A stretch of 64,000 nt of DNA, from assembly GCF_963583255.1 (NCBI RefSeq), contig NC_084815.1, forward strand, positions 10,897,724-10,961,723, given 5' to 3'. This stretch comes from Pyrus communis. Lineage: Eukaryota; Streptophyta; Magnoliopsida; Rosales; Rosaceae. Shown here in pieces: positions 21,191 through 32,883 of the stretch. The notes under the pieces were generated by a model. The model was not told the origin of the DNA, searched no databases, and worked only from the letters and a program-made list of their open reading frames with translations. Each line of letters opens with the position of its first letter. The stretch's first letter is position 1. Position numbers and translations under genes: made by a program.

Positions 21191-21202
21191 CTCTATAAAA
21201 AG
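21191..21202 (-). promoter_or_regulatory. Antisense TATA region of C, interrupted by D
   Basis: The uninterrupted sequence in B and E is TTTTTATAGAGC on the coding strand. Here CTCTATAAAA (21191-21200) is followed at 21203 by the start of the D LTR. The target duplication AAAAG (21198-21202) overlaps the TATA box. Confidence 0.65.
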
Positions 21203-23239
21203 TGATAGGAGCATATTCATGCGACTTAAATGGCTTGTTCTCGTGCATTTACGTTATGTTTCTCTAGTTATTTTAGTCCTTTATGCTTCTTTTGTGTGTT
21301 TTCAGGTTCTAAGGGCAAGGTATGCAAAAGGATGCCTTTTGGAGCCTTTTGGAGCAAATTAGAGATTGGAATGGATATCATATGCTTGGAGCCAAGAGGA
21401 TGGACGAAATTAAAGACTTGAAGTAGGAAAGTTAAATCCTAAAAGACCTCATGTTTAAGCATCATTGAAGACTCCTACGCATTTTAGAACACAAAAACAA
21501 CATTCCTTGCAACCTTAGGACATTGTCGTGTGTTTCCTTGTGTCTCCCTTCCTTGCCATGCAAGGAAGGGCTTTGTTCCCTATTTTAAACACTTAAAGCA
21601 TTCATTTATCATATCATTCACTTATTATAAGCATTCACTTATCATATCATTCACTTATCAAACCATTCACTTATCACTTCCATTCACTTATCACTTATCA
21701 CTTCCATTCACTTATCACTCACCACATATCATTCATTTATCACTTAACATATCATTCATTTATCACTTAACATATCATACACTTATCATAATCATTCACT
21801 TATACACTTATCATAATCATTCACTTATTCTTTCATCATTCAACCACCAATTCAACACATGCATTTCAAACCTTTCAACACCCTTTAATCATCTCCCTTT
21901 AAGTTATGATTTTATTTCCTAACCCTACATGCATTATTTATTAGCATCTTCACATGCATTCACACACACTTCACACAAACAAACAACTCAAAACCGTGAG
22001 CTCCCATTCCCTTATGCCATTTTCAGATTTCCACCCACTAACCTAGTCATCAACACATGCATTCCCTTCACATTCACCCACATGCACTCCCACTCTTTAA
22101 TCATATGCACTCCCATCATAATTCCACCACCAATTCAGCCACAAAACATTATCATTGCACCACATTCAACCACTCCACATCCCTCACCAAGAAACCATTC
22201 AACACACACATGCATCCTGAAATTCTTTGCCATGCAATCACATGCATTTCCCTTGACATTTTCAGCCATCACACTTCATCATTACACCACCATTCACTCT
22301 TTAACCCACACACACTTCACACAAACAACATTCACATGCGAAACATGCATTTCCAACACAAAACACACTCAAAACCGTGGCCACCTTTGCATTTCAGGAT
22401 TCCCATTTGCATTTTCAGATTTCCAGCTTTCCCTTTTATTTTCCAGCTTTCATTCTTCATCATTGCAGCCATTCCACATGCAATTCTCCATCATTCCTCC
22501 ACACAAACACCTTAAACAAATAGCCATATACATCTCCACTCCTCCTATAAATACCCTTGCATTCCCATCATTCAAAACATCTCATTCACAACACAACACA
22601 CCACAAACACTTCCATTTCTTCTCTTTGCCGTGAGTCCCCTTAGAATCCAAAACCATCTTTCCATTTCCACCACTTCCCAACCCTCCAAACCACTCCTCT
22701 ACCATTTCCATAATCCCCCAAACCTCACCTTAGACCTTGTGCTACAACAACGAGGAAGATAAGAGGGCCTAAACGTTCATACAATTCAAGTTTGAGTTGT
22801 TGGAATGTTTAGGTGTTTCTTTGATTTCAAAGTTTAAATTCAATTCTCTTTGTTTTGTACGTATGAGGAATGGAAGAGAAGAGTGCCTAAACGTTCATAC
22901 AATTCAAGTTTGAGTTGTTGGAATGTTTAGGTGTTTCTTTAATTTCAAAGTTATGAGGAAATAAACCCCCCCTTTAGCTAGGGGGTGATTCGAAATAAAT
23001 GTTTATACTTGCATTATGAATTGATTAACTTTCGTTGGAATTTCATAAGTTGTTGATTCAATTTGTTTAACCGTTTGATTGATAACTTATTTATGTATGT
23101 TTATTAAGAATGCGCGCTTAATTTTCATGCATGAATATGACGCTAGAATATAAGTGAGTTTCACCTAATCGTTATGAACTTATATTCACAAGTAGTGGAG
23201 GTTGCTTATAAACAATCGCGTTAAATGAATTCTTGGCAT
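21203..23239 (+). repeat. 5' LTR of D, left part
   Basis: It starts TGATAGGAGC and continues at 32160 after nested element E; together 2,646 bp. A long low-complexity part rich in CATTCACTTATCA and CACATGCA repeats keeps a 277-codon frame open by chance (21929-22762). A TATA box is at 22545-22553, with hairpin duplicates near 22764-22809 and 22886-22931. The 3' LTR is 24 bp shorter, from loss of a short repeat. Confidence 0.92.
23235..23239 (+). repeat. Target-site duplication of E, left copy
   Basis: GGCAT here and again at 32155-32159, directly flanking the two E LTRs and interrupting TTCTTGGCAT/AAGTTTCATG of the D LTR. Confidence 0.93.
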
Positions 23240-25174
23240 TGATAGGAGCATATTTATGCGACTTAAATGGCTTGTTCTTGTACATTTACGTTATGTTTCT
23301 TTAGTTATTTTAGTACTTTAAGCTATTTTCGTGTGTTTGTAGGTCCAAAGGGCTAAAGGAGCAAAAAGATGCATTTTGGGGACTTTTGGAGCACTTTTGG
23401 GCTAAGGACGGATAGCTTATGCTTGAAGCCAAAGTGTTGGACGAAATTGAAGACCTAATTGGAGCCAAAGTGTTGGAACCTTGTTCTCTTTAGTTTTAGG
23501 ACATTTAAACCTTTCCTAATCCCAATCATGCCATGCATAACACACATCCATTCTAACACATTGTCATTGCACATGCATTTCCTTCATTAGTTAACCCACA
23601 TGCACTTATCACTTATCATCACCACATATCATATCACTTAATCACTTATCACTTATCATCACCACTTAACCACTTATCATATCATAACCACATATCATAT
23701 CACTTATCACTTATCACTTAAAATATCATCCACCTACTTCACCTACAACATCCACCTACTTCACCTACAACATCCACTTACTTCACCTACAACATCCACC
23801 TACTTCACCTACAACATCCACTTCACCTACAACATCCACCTACTTCACCTACAAATGACATAGCCATATGTTCCCTCCACTACTCCTATAAATACCCTTG
23901 CATTCATTCATTCATGGACATCTCATTTTCATACACAACACACCACAAACACCATTTTTCCATTTCCCTATTAATCCAAACACCACTCCCCAAACTATTC
24001 ACACCATCAAACTATCCTTAGACCTTGTGCTACAACAACGAGGAAGAGAAGAGTGCCTAAACGTTCATACAATTCAAGTTTGAGTTGTTGGAATGTTTAG
24101 GTGTTTCTTTGATTTCAATGTTTAAATTCAATTCTCTTTGTTTGTACGTATGAGGAATGGAAGAGAAGAGTGCCTAAACGTTCATACAATTCAAGTTTGA
24201 GTTGTTGGAATGTTTAGGTATTTCTTTGATTTCAAAGTTATAATAAACTAAACCCCCTTTAGCTAGGGGGTGATTCGAAATATATGTTTATGCTTGCATT
24301 TTGATTTGATTACTTCTAATTGCATTTCATAAGTTGTTGATTCAATTTGTTTAACCGTTTGATTGATAACTTATTTATGTATGTTTATTAAGAATGCGCG
24401 CTTAATTTTCATGCATGAATATGACGCTAGAATATAAGTGATTTTCACCTAATCGTTATGAACTTATATTCACAAGTAGTGGAGGTTGCTTATAAACAAT
24501 CGCGTTAAATGAATTCTTGGCACGAGTTTCATGCTCATCATAGTAACGAATGCCTCGTCAACACTTATAGTTTTCATAATGCTTAATGATCTTTGATTGT
24601 ATCTTTATTGTGCTGTTCACGTAAAGGACTTTTGGAGAATGTTGTGAATTGCGTTGCGCTAACCCATCCAATTCATTAACTTAAGGAAAACTTGACGGTT
24701 AATTTAAGCGGACCTAATTAACCCGGGGTGATGAGTTTCATAATTTATTGAAATGTAATTGGAAATCTTTTTATTATGCAAGTGTAACATATGTGGAGAT
24801 GACCCCCTTAGCTAGCATTCATCCATTCTATTTCATCAATTTCATATTTACATTCTGTTTTAATTTGTTCATTTAATTTAATTTCGTATAAACTTAAATC
24901 CCCCTTTACTTTAATGTCAATTTAGTTAGAAATCATTTTAGTTTGTGTTTTTAAAAGCATTTTGAGTCTTTGGTTTGTCTTAGTGTTTTAAAGTTTAGTT
25001 TTACATTCTTTGAGTCTAGTATAGTGTTTTAAACTGTGTTTTTAAGTTTTTGAGTCAGTTTCCAAGAGATTTGCAATCCCTCCTAATCCCCGGTCCAGAA
25101 CGATCCCTACTTACATTCTTCACTACAATTGACAAAAAGAGGGTTTAATTTGTGTGCGTATAAATCTCGCATCA
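23240..25174 (+). repeat. 5' LTR of E (1,935 bp)
   Basis: TGATAGGAGC...CTCGCATCA. CACTTATCA-type repeats (about 23605-23690) are followed by a CCTACTTCACCTACAACAT minisatellite (about 23728-23855), a TATA box (23885-23893) and two hairpins (24056-24101, 24173-24218). The partner LTR is 40 bp longer because of extra minisatellite units. Confidence 0.93.
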
Positions 25175-25179
25175 AATTT

Positions 25180-25198
25180 TGGCGCCGTTGCCGGGGAT
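25180..25198 (+). other. Primer-binding site, tRNA-Asp type (E)
   Basis: TGGCGCCGTTGCCGGGGAT, 5 bp after the LTR. Confidence 0.93.
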
Positions 25199-25286
25199 TA
25201 GAAAATTTGCTAATCCCTTGGATTGTTTGTTTCTGTATTGTCTTTTAGATTTAGTTTTTATTTGTGTTTTGTTTGTTAAGAACAAC

Positions 25287-26372
25287 ATGGCACTTGATAA
25301 CGCTTCTCTTTTGTCACAGCTCATGGAAAGGTCCCAAATGCAAAGAGTTGATATATCTAATCTTCAATCAAGGAATAACGTGTTTTCCAATACTTACAAT
25401 TCGGATTGGAGTGATCATTCAAACTCTATGTGGTGGGAACCTCAAAATGCTCAACAAGGAGGATATTGGCAGCCACCACAACCTCATATTCAATATGCCC
25501 AACCAAACTCAAGTTCGTCAATAGATTATAATCAAAAGCTTAATGAATTAATTTGTTTGGTGCAGGGCTCACAAAATCAAGACAATGAGGCTCAACAAGA
25601 AGGATATTGGCAGCCATATGAGGAGTTCTATTCAACGCCTATGCAGCCACCACAAAGGTTGGACCACTTGGATAAGCAAATTGGGCAGATCGCGGAGTTC
25701 GTAGGACAGTTTCGAGACCAAGGCGAACTCCCTAGTTCAACCATTGCAAATCAGAAGGGAGAATTTGAAAACACCAATGCTATCATGTTGAGAAGTGACA
25801 AGGAGGTTGGAACGGACCCTCAACCATCAAAATCAAATCACAAGGAAGAGGAATACACCCAACCCACGGAAAGGGTGGAAACACCTTTACCGGAGGCACC
25901 TATTGCTCCTATGCCATCTAATACAGGTATGGTTGTTCCAAATTTCATTATTTTTAACCCCGTTCCAACAAGTATCCCTATTCCTTGCAGATTCATGACT
26001 TTCAAGGAAGAAGAAGGTGAAAAAGACATCTTGGAAGCCCTTTCAAAGGTGACAAGTAGGGAATGTCATGAATTCATCAAAGAGGACGTTCTTGAAACCA
26101 CAAAATCCAAAGAAGTTAAATTTGATGACATTGGACAAGTCATAACCATCACTTGCAATCTGGCCAAGTCCAATATCCCTGAAACTTTCAAAGGAGTGGT
26201 GTTTGTCATTGAGTTCTTGTCGGACAAAACAAGTAAGTTTTTTTCAAATTCCTTTACATTTTATACTAACTTGCTGTTTTTTATGAATCAGGCACCTACA
26301 CTAGAATTCAAACCATTGCCGGTTCACTTCAAGTATCACCTTCCATTCAAGGACCAATTCCATGCCGTTTGA
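25287..26372 (+). CDS. Gag C-terminal remnant protein (E)
   Basis: 361 aa from MALDNASLLSQLMERS, the first ATG after the leader. Residues about 25-60 match the K segment after the zinc knuckle (SNTYN.DW.DH). A GYWQP motif occurs twice, about 60 residues apart, in an internal duplication shared with D but absent from B and C. Then come LDKQIGQIAEFVGQF and an acidic, Pro-rich spacer. The last part, APTLEFKPLPVHFKY, matches the K polyprotein near residue 880. Capsid, zinc knuckle, protease and polymerase are missing. The stop is about 95 bp from the stop of the convergent coiled-coil ORF. An intron-like segment is at 26233-26291. Confidence 0.62.
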   Translation: MALDNASLLSQLMERSQMQRVDISNLQSRNNVFSNTYNSDWSDHSNSMWWEPQNAQQGGYWQPPQPHIQYAQPNSSSSIDYNQKLNELICLVQGSQNQDNEAQQEGYWQPYEEFYSTPMQPPQRLDHLDKQIGQIAEFVGQFRDQGELPSSTIANQKGEFENTNAIMLRSDKEVGTDPQPSKSNHKEEEYTQPTERVETPLPEAPIAPMPSNTGMVVPNFIIFNPVPTSIPIPCRFMTFKEEEGEKDILEALSKVTSRECHEFIKEDVLETTKSKEVKFDDIGQVITITCNLAKSNIPETFKGVVFVIEFLSDKTSKFFSNSFTFYTNLLFFMNQAPTLEFKPLPVHFKYHLPFKDQFHAV

Positions 26373-26469
26373 TTTTATTTATGTTAATAAAAAAAAAATA
26401 ATAAAAAAAAAAAAAAAAAAAAAAAAAAAGAGAGATAGAAAGATACTAAACATGGAAAAAGGTGGAGCT
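26373..26469 (+). repeat. A-rich spacer between convergent ORFs (E)
   Basis: Mostly A runs with a few T and G. The same spacer in B, C and D differs in length and sequence, as expected for slippage-prone DNA. Confidence 0.7.
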
Positions 26470-27126
26470 TCACAAAGGTTGTTTGCGTGAAGCCCCACTA
26501 CGAGGCGCAGAAGCGGGAGGCATAGAAGCGGGAGGCATCGGAGCGGAAGCCATCGGAGCGGAAGGCATCGGAGCTAGAGCATTCCAGGCCTCAATACTTG
26601 GCCAAGCGCTGGATGACCCAGGAAAAAGGTGCCTCTGGAGATAAGACGCAAGCCTTTGACGGTCACTGTGAATTCGACCCTCAGATTCTTGCAGCTCATC
26701 AAGCTTCCTCTTCATCCCAGACGAATAGTTATTTGCAAGCACATGCAAACTTCTATTCTCGTACTTAAGCTGCTGGATCTCTTGCTTAAGTCTTTCCACC
26801 TCTGCCATCAACGATTCCACTTGGCGGGACCGAGCAAGCAGGCGTTGGCCCATGTTGGACACAGAACTCGCACACTGAACACTAAGTGCGAGGGACTCTT
26901 GAACGGCCAACTCATCGGACCGTCCTGACAGCAGCCTACTATCTTTTGGAGTGAGGAGGTTTTTAGCTACTATTGTAGCTGTTGTGGCGTCCTGCATCAC
27001 AGAGTCTTCACCTGAAAGAGGACCGTTAGAAGATAAAAAAGAAGGGCGCCATACATTACCTTGACGGGGCGCAACTGGATCGCTGCTGAGACTCAAATCT
27101 AAGCTAAGGTTCGATGAGTTCGCCAT
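26470..27126 (-). CDS. Antisense coiled-coil accessory protein (E)
   Basis: 218 aa, nearly the same as the B copy except in the Met-Pro-Ala repeat tail (MPSAPMASAPMPPASMPPAS). N-terminal LSLDLSL, coiled coil at about 91-168. The plus-strand sequence GCTCTATAAAAA at 27243-27254 is a minus-strand TATA box about 120 bp upstream of the ATG. Confidence 0.66.
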   Translation of the reverse strand: MANSSNLSLDLSLSSDPVAPRQGNVWRPSFLSSNGPLSGEDSVMQDATTATIVAKNLLTPKDSRLLSGRSDELAVQESLALSVQCASSVSNMGQRLLARSRQVESLMAEVERLKQEIQQLKYENRSLHVLANNYSSGMKRKLDELQESEGRIHSDRQRLASYLQRHLFPGSSSAWPSIEAWNALAPMPSAPMASAPMPPASMPPASAPRSGASRKQPL

Positions 27127-28340
27127 TTTTTTTCAACGATGTTCAAAGAGAAGGGGTGGATGGAGTTAAAATTTCACAAAGGGCTGGAGTCGAGTTTCAG
27201 GAATGGGAAATCTTCAGAGTGTGTGTGTAGGGGTGATTGATAGCTCTATAAAAAGCCAAGACGACGCGTCCACCGATTCAAAGAGCCGGATTTTCCGGCG
27301 TAATTTAGGCGACGCTCCCTCGGCTTTTCAGAAAACGCGTTCAACTTTGTCAAAAGATTTCTGACAAAGCTGAAAACACGTGGAGGCCATCATCGCATCT
27401 ACACATCTTTAGCCGACAAGCGCAAAGTTCGGCGACGCTTTCTCTGCTTTTCAGAAGACGCGTGCAGCTTTGTCAAAAGGAGCCGCATCTGCACTACCAC
27501 GTGTCGTTCAGAAAGCGAAGGGGCGTCGTTCAGAAATCGAAGGGGCGCCTGCTCAGAAATCGAAGAGGCGTATTCAAAGATCGAAGAGGCGCCACTATTT
27601 CAAAGAGCCGGATTTGCGGGATCAAAACGTTTGTCGACAAGGGTAAAAAGTACCACCACTTGATATTATCTCTATATATGTCGACCTTCGTCTTTTATGG
27701 CAGGGCAAACCTGAAGAAAATGCCCAACTCTCCCTCACCTCTGAGGGCGCACTCCCAGCAAAGCCTTTCAAAATACTCAATTCTTTCTTCTTCCCCAAAG
27801 ATGATACCAGATGCCTGGAGTACATATGACCCAGGAGGAAACGGCGGATTGAAGCATGTGCTAATTCATTCACCGCTTCTTCAAAGCAAAGGTATCTCAT
27901 ATCATCAAGGTCAAAAGCAAAAGTATCTCATATCATGCTCTTTCCCTGTCTTTTTCTTTGTCCTTGTTCTTACTTGCATGGCAAAGTAAAAGAAGCAATC
28001 AGCCGGCACTTGGAGTCAGTCTTCCGATCTGGAGCCAACTGCCTGGAATCTATTCCTGATTGCTTACCTAGCGTTGCTCTCGAGTAGTCATCTTCAACGG
28101 TTGTTACACTTCCAGAGAAGGGACCACTCCTGCAAAGATTGAACAAAGAAACAGATAACAGGAGGAAGCTCAGACCTTCGGGGGAAACCAAAAGAACCAT
28201 CCTGCTGCCCAGTTCAAGAAGTAGCACAAAGGAAAATCAACGATGGGCAGAAACCAGTTCAAGAGTAAGCCTGTGGAATCACAAAGATCAAAGCCTCAAT
28301 GTAATCACCAAGGAGAAGAGGGAATTTACACTCCATAACC
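27127..28340 (-). promoter_or_regulatory. Antisense promoter and upstream cassette region (E)
   Basis: Equivalent of the B region 14336-15602, with TATA, two CACGTG G-boxes, CTTCGATTTCTGA-type repeats and the conserved open frames of unknown meaning (27462-27989 plus, 27900-27622 minus). The 98-bp insertion seen in D and J is absent. Confidence 0.45.
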
Positions 28341-30160
28341 AGATTTGCGTCCCTAAACTCTTCTCTTTGTTAATTACATTATGCCATGTTTAATATGTTT
28401 AGTTGCTTTTTGTGTGTTTACTTATGTTTTGTGTGAATCTATGCTTAAAACATTGAGGACAATGTTTGATTTAAGTGTGGGGGGGTAACTAAAGTGTTTT
28501 GATGCAAATTCGTAGGGTTTTATCCACCATAACTTCTAATGTTGTTCCTTGCTATTTTAAGGTGTTTTTAAGTTGTTTTAGAGTGTTTTAGTGTGTTTTG
28601 TTTTATAATTCGAAAATCCCATAAAAATTTGAAAAATTGTTTTGAAAAACCCAAAAAGAGTTGTTTTAAAGTTGTTTTTGTGTGTGTGTTTGTGTCTTAG
28701 GGTACCTTCCAACACAATGATAAGGATTTGGTTTATAATTGCATGACGGTTAGAAAGAGTTATAAACATAGAGAAAAGTTTGATTTACTCTTGGTATATG
28801 CTTGGTTATGGTTATAATGTATGACTTCACATGCAATCATAAAAGAAAAAAAAAATTCGTTTTTGTAACATGCTTGAAGGAAGGAACTCAAACAAACGCT
28901 ACAACCCTGAGAGACTTGAGCCTATAACGTTCTTTGGAGAGTATAATCTGTGATTTCTTGTTTTCTAAAGTCGTTGCATGATCTCATTATTCTTTGCTTG
29001 GTTACTACTTAGAAGGCGTTTTATCATATAGTTCCAAATGCTAGAACTCATGCCCATTTCATTCAAAGCATGTTATTGATTTGCATAACACATATTCAAG
29101 AAGAAGTTGTGTAGTGACCACCACCATAGCCAAATAGCCTTACTTCCCATACTTCGTATATGTTGTAAGTTTTAACCCCGTTGAGCCTTGTTTAGCCTTT
29201 ATTCTTTGTTTACCCACATTTTCCTCACCTAGCCTAGTTTAGGACAATCCCCACCCTTGTTCTTAAAAGATAGTGAGCATGACTTAATTGAATTCCTTTT
29301 GAGTTACATTATGAAAGAAAATAAGTGTGGGGGAGAGAATGTTTAAGTGTTGATGTTTTGAGATTCAAAAGAAAAGAAAGAAAAAAGAGAAAAGAAAGAA
29401 AGAAAGAAAAAAAAAAAAGAGCTTGAAAAAAAAAAAAAATGAAAGAATAAGTGATTGAAGAAAGGTTCCAAAACACCAATTCTGGGCGTAAATTGTCTAA
29501 ATCCTCCCTTTTTGTTCAAAAGTTGAGTTTTCATTCAAAAGTGAATTCTAAGTTGATTCAAATGCTTTGCTCACTATTTCTTTAAAAACCTTTGTTTTCC
29601 ATATCCCTTCTTTGTTATCCACATACCCCAAGCCCCGTTACAACCCTTGACTTCTATCTTGAGTGTTGTGTATTTCAATTTGTGGAGTTTGAACTTGGTA
29701 TGAGCATATGGTATCACTGGTTCTCGCGTCTAAGTAGTAGCATTCCATTCATGAGATCATATCTAAACATGCTTATTAACTCCAGAAATTGCTTCCTTTG
29801 AAATACATATATGTGAGTGTTCGTTTTTATGATTACATCAATCTTCTCACATATAACTAGTTTAGGGTGTGTAGTCAGAAAATCTGTGTGAAAAACGAGA
29901 GCATATCTTGTAAGGAATTGAGCAAATTCTCTAAGGCATGTTACTACATTCAAAATATAGTTTTAAATGCTTAATTGTGAATTAGTATGTGGTGACTATG
30001 ATTAAGAATGTACTTAAGTGTCAAGATGGCTAAAATATGTGGGAATAATGATTTTTAACTTGTCTTGTGCATTGGAAATCCGTGAGACGATTGTTGGAAG
30101 GTGTAGGTTGTGTTTTGTTCTTTTTGTTTTGTTTTTCTGTTTTGCTCGAGGACTAGCAAA
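28341..30160 (+). other. Conserved non-coding 3' internal region (E)
   Basis: Contains ACATTGAGGACAATGT (near 28450-28465), PPT-like AAGTGTGGGGGGG (near 28473-28485), a second PPT-like block (near 29324-29340) and an A/G-rich tract (about 29368-29435). No credible ORF. Confidence 0.65.
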
Positions 30161-30179
30161 AGCTAAGTGTGGGGGTATT
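30161..30179 (+). other. Polypurine tract (E)
   Basis: AGCTAAGTGTGGGGGTATT directly before the LTR at 30180. Confidence 0.85.
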
Positions 30180-32154
30180 TGATAGGAGCATATTTATGCG
30201 ACTTAAATGGCTTGTTCTTGTACATTTACGTTATGTTTCTTTAGTTATTTTAGTACTTTAAGCTATTTTCGTGTGTTTGTAGGTCCAAAGGGCTAAAGGA
30301 GCAAAAAGATGCATTTTGGGGACTTTTGGAGCACTTTTGGGCTAAGGACGGATAGCTTATGCTTGAAGCCAAAGTGTTGGACGAAATTGAAGACCTAATT
30401 GGAGCCAAAGTGTTGGAACCTTGTTCTCTTTAGTTTTAGGACATTTAAACCTTTCCTAATCCCAATCATGCCATGCATAACACACATCCATTCTAACACA
30501 TTGTCATTGCACATGCATTTCCTTCATTAGTTAACCCACATGCACTTATCACTTATCATCACCACATATCATATCACTTAATCACTTATCACTTATCATC
30601 ACCACTTAACCACTTATCATATCATAACCACATATCATATCACTTATCACTTATCACTTAAAATATCATCCACCTACTTCACCTACAACATCCACCTACT
30701 TCACCTACAACATCCACTTACTTCACCTACAACATCCACTTCACCTACAACATCCACCTACTTCACCTACAACATCCACCTACTTCACCTACAACATCCA
30801 CTTCACCTACAACATCCACCTACTTCACCTACAAATGACATAGCCATATGTTCCCTCCACTACTCCTATAAATACCCTTGCATTCATTCATTCATGGACA
30901 TCTCATTTTCATACACAACACACCACAAACACCATTTTTCCATTTCCCTATTAATCCAAACACCACTCCCCAAACTATTCACACCATCAAACTATCCTTA
31001 GACCTTGTGCTACAACAACGAGGAAGAGAAGAGTGCCTAAACGTTCATACAATTCAAGTTTGAGTTGTTGGAATGTTTAGGTGTTTCTTTGATTTCAATG
31101 TTTAAATTCAATTCTCTTTGTTTGTACGTATGAGGAATGGAAGAGAAGAGTGCCTAAACGTTCATACAATTCAAGTTTGAGTTGTTGGAATGTTTAGGTA
31201 TTTCTTTGATTTCAAAGTTATAATAAACTAAACCCCCTTTAGCTAGGGGGTGATTCGAAATATATGTTTATGCTTGCATTTTGATTTGATTACTTCTAAT
31301 TGCATTTCATAAGTTGTTGATTCAATTTGTTTAACCGTTTGATTGATAACTTATTTATGTATGTTTATTAAGAATGCGCGCTTAATTTTCATGCATGAAT
31401 ATGACGCTAGAATATAAGTGATTTTCACCTAATCGTTATGAACTTATATTCACAAGTAGTGGAGGTTGCTTATAAACAATCGCGTTAAATGAATTCTTGG
31501 CACGAGTTTCATGCTCATCATAGTAACGAATGCCTCGTCAACACTTATAGTTTTCATAATGCTTAATGATCTTTGATTGTATCTTTATTGTGCTGTTCAC
31601 GTAAAGGACTTTTGGAGAATGTTGTGAATTGCGTTGCGCTAACCCATCCAATTCATTAACTTAAGGAAAACTTGACGGTTAATTTAAGCGGACCTAATTA
31701 ACCCGGGGTGATGAGTTTCATAATTTATTGAAATGTAATTGGAAATCTTTTTATTATGCAAGTGTAACATATGTGGAGATGACCCCCTTAGCTAGCATTC
31801 ATCCATTCTATTTCATCAATTTCATATTTACATTCTGTTTTAATTTGTTCATTTAATTTAATTTCGTATAAACTTAAATCCCCCTTTACTTTAATGTCAA
31901 TTTAGTTAGAAATCATTTTAGTTTGTGTTTTTAAAAGCATTTTGAGTCTTTGGTTTGTCTTAGTGTTTTAAAGTTTAGTTTTACATTCTTTGAGTCTAGT
32001 ATAGTGTTTTAAACTGTGTTTTTAAGTTTTTGAGTCAGTTTCCAAGAGATTTGCAATCCCTCCTAATCCCCGGTCCAGAACGATCCCTACTTACATTCTT
32101 CACTACAATTGACAAAAAGAGGGTTTAATTTGTGTGCGTATAAATCTCGCATCA
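30180..32154 (+). repeat. 3' LTR of E (1,975 bp)
   Basis: It matches the 5' LTR through the compared stretches except for extra CCTACTTCACCTACAACAT units (about 30660-30830), then ends GCATCA followed by the GGCAT target duplication. Confidence 0.93.
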
Positions 32155-32159
32155 GGCAT

Positions 32160-32768
32160 AAGTTTCATGCGTATTCCATAGTAACGAATGCCTCGTCAAC
32201 ACTTAAAGTTTTCATGATGCTTAATGATTTTTGATTGTATCTTTATTGTGCTTTTCACGTAAAGGACTTTTGGAGAATGTTGTGAATTGCGTTGCGCTAA
32301 CCCATCCAATTCATTAACTTAAGGAAAACTTGACGGTTAATTTAAGCGGACCTAATTGACCCGGGGCGTTGAGAATTAATGATTTGTTGAAATGCAATTG
32401 GAAATCTTTTTATTATGCAAGTGTAACATGTATGGAGATGAACCCCTTAGCTAGCCATACCATCCATTCATTTCCGTCAATTTCATATTTACAATTTGTT
32501 TTCTTTACAATCTATCCATTTTAGTTTAAATTCGTCCAAAATCAATCCCCCCATATTTCGTTTAAGTCTTAGTCTTAATCTTTCTTATTTTTAGTTTTGC
32601 ATTCTTTGAGTCTAGTTTAGTGTTTTAAACTTTATTTTACGTTTTTGAGTCAGTTTCCAAGAGATTTGCAAGCCCTCCTAATCCCCGGTCTAGAACGATC
32701 CCTACTTGCACCTATACTACAATTGATAAAAAGAGGGTTTAATTTGTGTGCGTATAAACCACACATCA
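32160..32768 (+). repeat. 5' LTR of D, right part
   Basis: Continuation of the D LTR after E, ending AACCACACATCA. It matches 39967-40575 of the D 3' LTR, which ends in ACGCATCA. Confidence 0.92.
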
Positions 32769-32773
32769 AATTT

Positions 32774-32792
32774 TGGCGCCGTTGCCGGGGAT
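32774..32792 (+). other. Primer-binding site, tRNA-Asp type (D)
   Basis: TGGCGCCGTTGCCGGGGAT, 5 bp after the LTR end. Confidence 0.92.
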
Positions 32793-32883
32793 TAGAAAAT
32801 TTGCTAATCCCTTGGATTGTTTGTTTCTGTATTGTCTTTTAGATTTTTTTATTTTTATTTGTGTTTTGTTTGTTAAGAACAAG

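Larger units (their letters stand above)
23240..32154 (+). mobile_element. Non-autonomous retroelement E, complete, 8,915 bp
   Basis: LTRs at 23240-25174 and 30180-32154, internal region 25175-30179, target duplication GGCAT on both sides. Content: PBS, gag-remnant ORF (361 aa), convergent coiled-coil ORF, cassette upstream region, conserved non-coding region, PPT. There is no RT or integrase. It is the cleanest complete example of this type in the window. Confidence 0.95.

Noticed and set aside
21929..22762. 277-codon open frame in the D LTR, repeated at 38656-39489
   Set aside because: It is built of CATTCACA/CACATGCA-type low-complexity sequence, lies in U3, overlaps another open frame (152 codons) and is identical in both LTRs only because they were copied together. 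No domain.
25179..25286. Upstream extension of the gag-remnant ORF through the primer-binding site (also 32773, and 17398 in B)
   Set aside because: It starts with TTG in the PBS, not ATG, and the hydrophobic stretch that could look like a signal peptide comes from the T-rich leader. The shared ATG of MALDN/MALNN is preferred.
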